This document shows positions 6,693 to 10,095 of a DNA stretch of 10,095 bases, piece by piece. The stretch's first letter is position 1; every line of letters starts with the position of its first letter. The notes below the pieces were generated by a model. It did no database searches. It had not been told where the DNA came from and worked only from the letters and a program-made list of their open reading frames with translations. Both the position numbers and the translations under genes were made by a program. The stretch is taken from contig JASBUM010000285.1 of assembly GCA_030147905.1 (NCBI GenBank), forward strand, positions 1 through 10,095, given 5' to 3'. The stretch is from Acidimangrovimonas sp. GTDB lineage: Bacteria > Pseudomonadota > Alphaproteobacteria > Rhodobacterales > Rhodobacteraceae.

Positions 6693-6711
6693 GTCCTTGA
6701 CGGGTGCCGGC

Positions 6712-6729
6712 GGGCGCCGCTTCGCGCCC
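6712..6729 (-). terminator. GC-rich stem-loop at the soxV stop codon
   Basis: GGGCGC (6712-6717) pairs with GCGCCC (6724-6729) around a 6-nt loop, and the right arm overlaps the last base of the soxV stop codon. No T-run follows on the minus strand, so it may only slow or process transcription rather than end it. Confidence 0.35.
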
Positions 6730-7544
6730 TAGCGCAGCGTCAGGCTCCAGTCGAAATGGCTGAGCAGAAAGGCCGCGATACGGTTGACGGTCCCTGTTGC
6801 GATCAGGGCCGCGAAGAGAAGCAGCATCGCGCCCATCAGCCGCTCGGCCCAGACCTGCCATGGGCGGAAGCGCGCGACCCGGGCCAGAAACGGGCGCGCG
6901 AAGACCGCCGCAAGGACGAAGGGCAGCGTCATGGCAAGCCCGTAGGTCAGCAGCAGAAGGCCCCCGCGCAGCAGGGTTTCCGCGCCGGCCGCGACAAACA
7001 GGATGGCGGCAAGGGCGGGTCCCACGCAGGGCGTCCATCCGAAGCCGAAGGCAAGCCCCATCACATAGGCGCCGGCAAGGCCCGCCGGCGCGGCCGGCCC
7101 CTCGAGGCGGAGCTGCCGGGAAAGGAACGGAAAGCGCAGAAGCCCGAGAAACTGCAGCCCGAAAAGCGCGAGCACCGCCGCAGCCAGCCATGAAAGCGGC
7201 TCTTGCCACGCCACGAGAGCCTGCCCCAGGAGTGTTGCGCCAAGGCCGAGGAGAACGAAGATCGAGGTCACCCCCAGCGCGAAGGCCACCGCCGCCGCGA
7301 TCAGCCGCCGCTGGGCCGCGGCCGGCAGGGCGGGCGCGACCGCCCCCATGCTGCTGCCCGCCGCCACGCTGCTGCCCGCCGCCCCGGCGGGCACTGGCTC
7401 CGCCCCGGGTACCCCGCGCAACTGCTGCATCGACAGGCCGGCGAGATAGCACAGGTAGAACGGCACCAGCGGCAGGACGCAGGGCGACAGGAACGATAAA
7501 AGCCCCGCGAGTGCCGCGCCGGCGAAGGTCGGGTCGAGAGGCAT
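6729..7544 (-). CDS. soxV: SoxV, CcdA-family membrane thiol-disulfide transporter
   Basis: A 271-residue polytopic protein of the CcdA/DsbD-beta family, which carries reducing equivalents from cytoplasmic thioredoxin to the periplasm. About six membrane helices are visible. The two family signatures are LSPCVLPLVPFYL (Cys22, residues 19-31) in helix 1 and GWTPCVGPALAA (Cys173, 169-180) in helix 4, which form the redox-active pair. A further Cys32 is present. The start at 7544 is chosen over an upstream in-frame ATG at 7571 because a GGGGAG-type ribosome site sits 5-9 nt before it and homologues start near this point. The loop between helices 1 and 2 (about 40-78) is an Ala/Gly/Ser-rich insertion created partly by an 18-bp tandem duplication. 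The divergent soxS probably encodes the periplasmic acceptor. Its place upstream of soxXYZAB supports the name soxV over a generic ccdA. Confidence 0.92.
   Translation of the reverse strand: MPLDPTFAGAALAGLLSFLSPCVLPLVPFYLCYLAGLSMQQLRGVPGAEPVPAGAAGSSVAAGSSMGAVAPALPAAAQRRLIAAAVAFALGVTSIFVLLGLGATLLGQALVAWQEPLSWLAAAVLALFGLQFLGLLRFPFLSRQLRLEGPAAPAGLAGAYVMGLAFGFGWTPCVGPALAAILFVAAGAETLLRGGLLLLTYGLAMTLPFVLAAVFARPFLARVARFRPWQVWAERLMGAMLLLFAALIATGTVNRIAAFLLSHFDWSLTLR
7351..7386. repeat. 18-bp tandem duplication inside soxV
   Basis: 7351-7368 and 7369-7386 match at 17 of 18 bases (core CTGCTGCCCGCCGCC). It is in frame and duplicates a six-residue Ala/Gly/Ser stretch in the cytoplasmic or periplasmic loop after the first helix, so it lengthens the loop without touching the redox motifs. 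Confidence 0.9.
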
Positions 7545-7555
7545 CTCCGCTCCCC

Positions 7556-7611
7556 TTGCGCAAATATTCACATAATGTAAAATTCATGTTTGTCCGGCGT
7601 GATCCTGTCAA
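7556..7611. promoter_or_regulatory. Divergent soxV/soxS promoter-operator patch
   Basis: An AT-rich island in GC-rich DNA. On the minus strand, a perfect TTGACA (complement at 7606-7611) is followed 18 nt later by ATGAAT (7582-7587), giving a start about 30 nt before soxV. On the plus strand, TTGCGC (7556-7561) and TAAAAT (7578-7583), 16 nt apart, could serve soxS. A dyad with outer arms CAAA-N-AT (7561-7567) and AT-N-TTTG (7586-7592) covers both -10 regions. ATATTCAC (7564-7571) recurs in reverse at 9723-9730. The layout fits control of both directions by one repressor such as SoxR, whose gene is not in the window. Confidence 0.6.
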
Positions 7612-7629
7612 TCCCGTTGGCGCGGACAT

Positions 7630-7818
7630 CCCGCAGCGATCCGGCAGCGAGCCGGGAGCGAGCCGGGCGTGAAAGCTGGCGCCACCGGGGATTGCGCGCC
7701 GCGCGCGAAGGTGAGGCGCTGGCGAGGCGCTGGCGGGCGATCGGCCTGCCACCTCGCGAGAAGCAGAGGCTGCGCGGCCTCCTGCCTCGCACGAAGGAGA
7801 GGCTGCGCGGCGAGGAGC
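7630..7818. repeat. Three tandem-repeat blocks in the soxS leader
   Basis: Block 1: three 11-bp units at 7630-7640, 7641-7651 and 7652-7662 (core CCGGCAGCGAG). Block 2: GAGGCGCTGGC twice, 7713-7723 and 7724-7734. Block 3: two 33-bp units, 7753-7785 and 7786-7818, matching at 25 of 33 bases and sharing the exact 14-mer AGAGGCTGCGCGGC. Together they occupy much of the 241 bp between the promoter patch and soxS, giving a long GC-rich leader. Confidence 0.85.
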
Positions 7819-7852
7819 GCCAGGGCGCTGCGGGAGGACTGCGGAGGAGGCG

Positions 7853-8365
7853 ATGCGCGAATTGACGGTACTCGAAGGCTATGCGGGCCGCCCGCTGCCG
7901 GCCGATCCGGCCCGCGGGGGGCGGCTGCGCGCATGGCTTGTGGCGCTTGCGCTGGGACTTGTGGTGGCGCTGCTCATGGCTGGCGTTGCGCGCGGCACGG
8001 CGGCCGCCGTTACCGGCACCGCGGCGGGGCCGGGTGCCGCAGCGGCGGATCCGGCGCAGGGTGTGCGGCTGATGATGGTCGAGGAGGTCGGCTGTGTCTG
8101 GTGCGCGCGCTGGAATGCGGACATCGGCGGCTATTACGACCGTACCGAGGAGGGAAAGCGGGCACCGCTCTGGCGTCACAACCTGCGCGCGCCCTTGCCC
8201 GCGGGGATCCATCTGGATCGGCCGCCGCGCTACACGCCAACCTTCGTGCTGTTGCAGGGGGGGCGGGAAATCGGCCGGATCGAGGGCTATCCGGGAGAGG
8301 ATTTCTTTTGGGGGATGCTCGACAGAATTCTCAAGAAGATCCCGCAGCAGGCTGAAAAATCATAG
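7853..8365 (+). CDS. soxS: SoxS-like periplasmic thioredoxin-fold protein
   Basis: A 170-residue protein with a 26-residue cytoplasmic lead, one membrane anchor (about 27-46, rich in Leu/Val/Ala), an Ala/Gly linker and a short thioredoxin-fold domain. The active site is CVWC (Cys81-Cys84) in 'EEVGCVWCARWN'. 'PPRYTPTFVLLQGG' supplies the cis-proline loop, and 'IGRIEGYPGEDFFW' matches the last strand and helix. In Paracoccus, SoxS is a periplasmic thiol-disulfide protein that reactivates SoxYZ and receives electrons through the CcdA-type SoxV. The divergent position next to soxV supports this assignment over SoxW. The start at 7853 has GGAGGAGG immediately upstream. The next gene begins 67 bp later on the same strand and is probably co-transcribed. 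Confidence 0.85.
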   Translation: MRELTVLEGYAGRPLPADPARGGRLRAWLVALALGLVVALLMAGVARGTAAAVTGTAAGPGAAAADPAQGVRLMMVEEVGCVWCARWNADIGGYYDRTEEGKRAPLWRHNLRAPLPAGIHLDRPPRYTPTFVLLQGGREIGRIEGYPGEDFFWGMLDRILKKIPQQAEKS

Positions 8366-8397
8366 ATTCACCGTGTGGAGTATGACGGCGCCGCAAA

Positions 8398-8430
8398 CTT
8401 CGGGCTCCGTCTGCCGACCCCGAAGGGAGG
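8398..8430 (+). promoter_or_regulatory. Stem-loop abutting the DUF302 gene ribosome binding site
   Basis: CTTCGGG (8398-8404) pairs with CCCGAAG (8419-8425) around 14 nt. Its last base is the first G of the ribosome site GGGAGG (8425-8430). The site is 2 nt from ATG 8433 and 5 nt from ATG 8436, so the second ATG may be the true start. The stem could modulate translation relative to soxS. Confidence 0.4.
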
Positions 8431-8432
8431 AC

Positions 8433-8900
8433 ATGATGCCCGGAAAGATCTTTCTGCCGCTTGCCCTGTGCGCGGCCATCTTCGCGGCAACGGTGGGCCG
8501 GCCTGCGCGGGCGGAGGCGCCTGTCACCGTGCGGGTTCAGGCCAGCTGGGACGACGTGACCTTCGAGTTGAGCAACGCCATCACCAACGCCGGTCTGGTC
8601 GTCGACAGGGTCAATGACGTGGGCGCCATGCTGGAGCGCACCAAGGAGGCGCTGGGCAAGACGCGCAGGCTCTACACCCATGCCAGCGTCTACAACTTCT
8701 GCTCGGCCAAGGTCAGCCGCATGGTGATGGCGGCCGACCCCGACAATCTTCAGTTCTGTCCCTACAAGATCTTCGCCTACGAGACCCCCGACGCCCCCGG
8801 CACCGTGGTCGTCGGGCATCCGCGCTATCCCGCCGGGGTGACGGATGCGGTCAACCGCATGCTCGACCGGATCATCAAGGACGCCACCGCGGGGCTTTGA
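8433..8900 (+). CDS. Secreted DUF302-domain protein
   Basis: 155 residues (154 if ATG 8436 is used, which has better ribosome-site spacing). A Sec signal peptide spans 1-27 (ALCAAIFAATVGRPARA, cleaved before EAPVT). The mature protein is one DUF302-type domain: an opening strand with 'VRVQASWDDVTFELSNAITNAG', a central strand 'HASVYNFC' and a strand 'FCPYKIFAYETPD', then 'VVVGHPRYP' and a C-terminal helix 'AVNRMLDRIIKDA'. Two mature cysteines, Cys90 and Cys109, precede predicted strands and could form a disulfide or bind haem or sulfur. The function of DUF302 is not established. Co-transcription with soxS and proximity to the sox operon suggest a periplasmic sulfur or thiol role. The convergent gene at 9109-9675 encodes a diverged relative with the same cysteine pair. 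Confidence 0.85.
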   Translation: MMPGKIFLPLALCAAIFAATVGRPARAEAPVTVRVQASWDDVTFELSNAITNAGLVVDRVNDVGAMLERTKEALGKTRRLYTHASVYNFCSAKVSRMVMAADPDNLQFCPYKIFAYETPDAPGTVVVGHPRYPAGVTDAVNRMLDRIIKDATAGL

Positions 8901-8975
8901 CCGCGGGGCTGCCATGACTGCGGCAAGCGGCAGGGCGGTTCCCGGCACGGATCGCACGGCAGCAAGCGGCACGGC

Positions 8976-9050
8976 AGCAATCGGGCGGCGAGCAATCGGG
9001 CGGCGAGCAATCGGGCGGCGAGCAATCGGGCGGCGGGAAACGGGCGGCGG
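8976..9050. repeat. 15-bp tandem repeat, four exact copies plus one degraded
   Basis: AGCAATCGGGCGGCG repeats exactly at 8976-8990, 8991-9005, 9006-9020 and 9021-9035, followed by a diverged copy at 9036-9050. Just before it, CACGGCAGCAA appears twice (8954 and 8970 areas). It fills the spacer between the two converging DUF302 genes and is the most homogeneous array in the window. Confidence 0.95.
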
Positions 9051-9061
9051 CGAATGGGCCC

Positions 9062-9086
9062 CGCGGGGGCCGGCCCGGCCCCCGCG
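9062..9086. terminator. Strong GC stem-loop between converging DUF302 genes
   Basis: A perfect 10-bp stem (9062-9071 with 9077-9086) around a 5-nt GGCCC loop. It lies between two converging stop codons, as a bidirectional terminator would, but has no T-tract on either side. Termination may therefore depend on other factors. Confidence 0.55.
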
Positions 9087-9108
9087 ACCACGCCGGCCGC
9101 GCACAGGA

Positions 9109-9675
9109 TCAGAAGCTGCCGGCGGCCGCCTTGTCCATGATGGTCAGGATCACCTTGCGGACGCGCTCGGCCTCCTTGCGCAGGGGCGCGGGCAGCGGGC
9201 GGCCGCCGTGAATCATCATGTCCATGTCCAGGCTGTAAAGCCACAGCTTGCCGGCGCGATCCTCCACCAGCGCGATCCGGCAGGGCAGATAGGCGGAATA
9301 GGCCTCGGAATAATCCACCATCTGGGCGGCGGTCAGCGGATTGCAGTAGAGATAGATCTTGAGCTTGCGCCATGGCTTGCCGCGCATCGCCGCTACCTGA
9401 TCGCCCAGCGGCAGTGCGCCCACGTCGCGGATGTTCTGATCGAGCGCGATCGACTGGATCGACTGATCCACCTCGTCGAAGCTGAGCCCGTCGGCGACCT
9501 TGCGTTTCCACACCGTCGCGGCCGCCGAATCGCCGGTCACGGCCAGCCGCTGCGCCATCGCCCAGTAGACCGCCGGCGCCTTGCTGTCGAAATCGCGGAA
9601 GACCCAGGCGCCATAAGCCAGCGCAAGGATCGTGAGCGCGCCGATCACGGCAAGGAGATTTCGCACGAATGTCAT
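9109..9675 (-). CDS. Membrane-anchored DUF302-domain protein
   Basis: A 188-residue protein with an N-terminal membrane anchor (about 6-26, LLAVIGALTILALAYGAWVF), a helical linker of some 75 residues, and a C-terminal DUF302-type domain from about residue 85. Recognisable elements are 'KLKIYLYCNPLTAAQMV' (Cys111), 'AYLPCRIALVEDRAGKLWLYSLD' (Cys132), 'MIHGGRPLP' and a final helix. The Cys111/Cys132 pair and the H-x-x-R-x-L-P region line up with Cys90/Cys109 and GHPRYP of the convergent DUF302 gene. The start at 9675 is preceded by a G-run (GGGGGGA) about 8 nt away, a modest ribosome site. Upstream are a TTGACA box and a 10-bp tandem repeat, so it appears to have its own promoter. The function is unknown; a periplasmic redox or sulfur role is inferred only from context. 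Confidence 0.83.
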   Translation of the reverse strand: MTFVRNLLAVIGALTILALAYGAWVFRDFDSKAPAVYWAMAQRLAVTGDSAAATVWKRKVADGLSFDEVDQSIQSIALDQNIRDVGALPLGDQVAAMRGKPWRKLKIYLYCNPLTAAQMVDYSEAYSAYLPCRIALVEDRAGKLWLYSLDMDMMIHGGRPLPAPLRKEAERVRKVILTIMDKAAAGSF

Positions 9676-9692
9676 TTGCCGTCCCCCCTGAA

Positions 9693-9712
9693 ATTATCAC
9701 TTATTATCACTT
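9693..9712. repeat. 10-bp AT-rich direct repeat in the leader of the membrane DUF302 gene
   Basis: ATTATCACTT occurs twice in tandem (9693-9702, 9703-9712) with a partial third copy at 9713-9720. One helical turn per unit in AT-rich DNA 18-45 bp before the start codon suggests repeated protein contacts or a leader element, in contrast to the GC-rich arrays elsewhere. Confidence 0.75.
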
Positions 9713-9725
9713 ATCGACTTGCGTG

Positions 9726-9757
9726 AATATAACCCGGCGCTCCGGCAGCCTTGTCAA
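9726..9757 (-). promoter_or_regulatory. Candidate promoter of the membrane DUF302 gene
   Basis: On the minus strand, a perfect TTGACA (complement 9752-9757) is followed by TATATT (complement 9726-9731). The 20-nt gap is longer than ideal. GTGAATAT at 9723-9730 overlaps the -10 region and is the reverse of ATATTCAC in the soxV/soxS patch. Confidence 0.45.
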
Positions 9758-10019
9758 GCGGCAAGGTGAGGGGTGGCCCTATGCCGCAGGGCAGGGGTGG
9801 GACGGGAGCACGGCGGGACCGGAGCACGCCGCGACGGGGAAGGGCCGGCCGGGACCCTGCGCCGCCCGAGGCGGGGGGCAGGGCCATGCCGGGGCGCAAT
9901 TCAACCACAGGTTTCAAGGCGGCAACAGAAGCCCAGATTTTGCCGGAATTTTCCCAAAATTGAACCAAACGGACACGGCATGGTGAAGCTCGGCAGAAGG
10001 CCGGGTTTCAGGGGGCACA
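9758..10019. other. Spacer upstream of the right-edge gene, no gene seen
   Basis: GC-rich in its first half, with a 16-bp tandem duplication (9799-9814, 9815-9830; 14 of 16 identical) and a small stem GCCCT/AGGGC near 9775-9791. The second half is less GC-rich and holds a perfect 6-bp dyad AATTTT-CCC-AAAATT (9947-9961) about 60 bp before the next start codon, a possible control site. I could not identify clear promoter boxes. Confidence 0.5.
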
Positions 10020-10095
10020 ATGCGTTATCGTCGCCTATTTTTAGGTTTTGTTCTGATCGTCGCGGCGGTCTGGGTCATCGTGGGCGAACAGCTCG
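10020..10095 (+). CDS. Start of a membrane-anchored protein, possibly HlyD-type membrane fusion protein (3' end outside window)
   Basis: The frame opens at ATG 10020, 4 nt after a G-run (GGGGG at 10011-10015), and is open to the window edge: 25 residues. They read as a basic start (MRYRR), one hydrophobic helix (LFLGFVLIVAAVWVIVG) and GEQL. Short N-terminal anchors ending in 'VIVGEQL' are something I associate with HlyD-family membrane fusion proteins, but 25 residues cannot settle this. It could equally be another signal-anchored periplasmic protein. Confidence 0.5.
   Translation, partial: MRYRRLFLGFVLIVAAVWVIVGEQL

Larger units (their letters stand above)
6381..6728. other. soxV-soxX spacer with several dyads, candidate control region
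   Basis: A 348-bp gap where Paracoccus carries soxW. Reading toward soxX it contains a hairpin at the soxV end (6712-6729), a 6-bp dyad (6673-6692), a 30-bp dyad (6550-6579), an 8-bp palindrome CTCATGAG (6524-6531), a 5-bp stem (6497-6501 with 6509-6513) and an AT-rich patch with AAATAA/TTATTT arms (6472-6477, 6487-6492). GCGTGAGTGT at 6456-6465 resembles GCGTGAATAT upstream of the second DUF302 gene. I could not fix -35/-10 boxes with confidence. A 69-codon TTG-started frame (6491-6700, +) has no ribosome binding site and is not called. Confidence 0.6.

Noticed and set aside
6491..6700. 69-codon TTG-started frame (+) in the soxV-soxX spacer
   Set aside because: No ribosome site, atypical codons for this genome, no recognisable domain, and it crosses the dyads.
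6797..7672. 291-codon + strand frame opposite soxV
   Set aside because: Arg/Pro/Ala-rich antisense product with no motif; soxV on the other strand has clear CcdA signatures.
7853..8365. Naming the thioredoxin-fold gene soxW
   Set aside because: It is divergent from soxV with a membrane anchor and a short domain, as for soxS; soxW in Paracoccus lies between soxV and soxX on the operon strand. Not fully excluded.
8976..9050. CRISPR-like array
   Set aside because: Units are directly adjacent with no unique spacers and are only 15 bp, so it is a simple tandem repeat.
8845..9726. 293-codon + strand frame opposite the membrane DUF302 gene
   Set aside because: Its middle is the 15-bp repeat translated as GRRAI units and the rest is antisense to a DUF302 domain.

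Overview
The window is very GC-rich DNA, with strong G/C preference at third codon positions, from what looks like an alphaproteobacterium. The order soxV-soxX-soxY-soxZ-soxA-soxB, a divergent soxS, a di-haem SoxA and Tat-exported SoxY and SoxB all resemble the Paracoccus/Rhodovulum-type sox locus. I cannot name the genus.

Layout. Positions 1-1220 (+) hold the end of an iron-uptake module: the 3' part of a periplasmic cupredoxin-like gene, then an FTR1-type ferrous/ferric iron permease. A convergent spacer with a 20-bp tandem repeat (1201-1280) separates it from the thiosulfate-oxidation locus on the minus strand. Read in transcription order (right to left), that locus is soxV (7544-6729), a 348-bp regulatory-looking spacer, soxX, soxY, soxZ, soxA, soxB and a periplasmic DsrE-family gene (2037-1603). 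Divergent from soxV are soxS (7853-8365, +) and a secreted DUF302 gene (8433-8900, +). A second, membrane-anchored DUF302 gene (9675-9109, -) converges on the first. A new + strand gene starts at 10020 and runs off the right edge; its start resembles an HlyD-type membrane-fusion protein.

How the genes work together. In the known Sox pathway the haem protein SoxAX couples thiosulfate to the C-terminal cysteine of SoxY, held in the SoxYZ carrier. SoxB hydrolyses off sulfate, and SoxCD normally oxidises the remaining sulfane sulfur. SoxV (CcdA family) carries reductant across the membrane, and the thioredoxin-like SoxS is known in Paracoccus to keep SoxYZ active. Here soxCD, soxW and soxR are not in the window. 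A DsrE-type protein, a family of sulfur carriers, sits where soxCD would be expected, and two DUF302 proteins with a matching cysteine pair flank the soxS end. This suggests a Sox variant in which sulfane sulfur or SoxYZ redox state may be handled differently; that is inference.

Regulatory and repeat structure. The AT-rich patch between soxV and soxS has the features of overlapping divergent promoters with a dyad. The soxV-soxX spacer contains a 30-bp near-perfect dyad. Almost every larger spacer, and one loop inside soxV, carries short tandem duplications with unit lengths of 10-33 bp. I saw no tRNA, rRNA, insertion sequence or CRISPR array.
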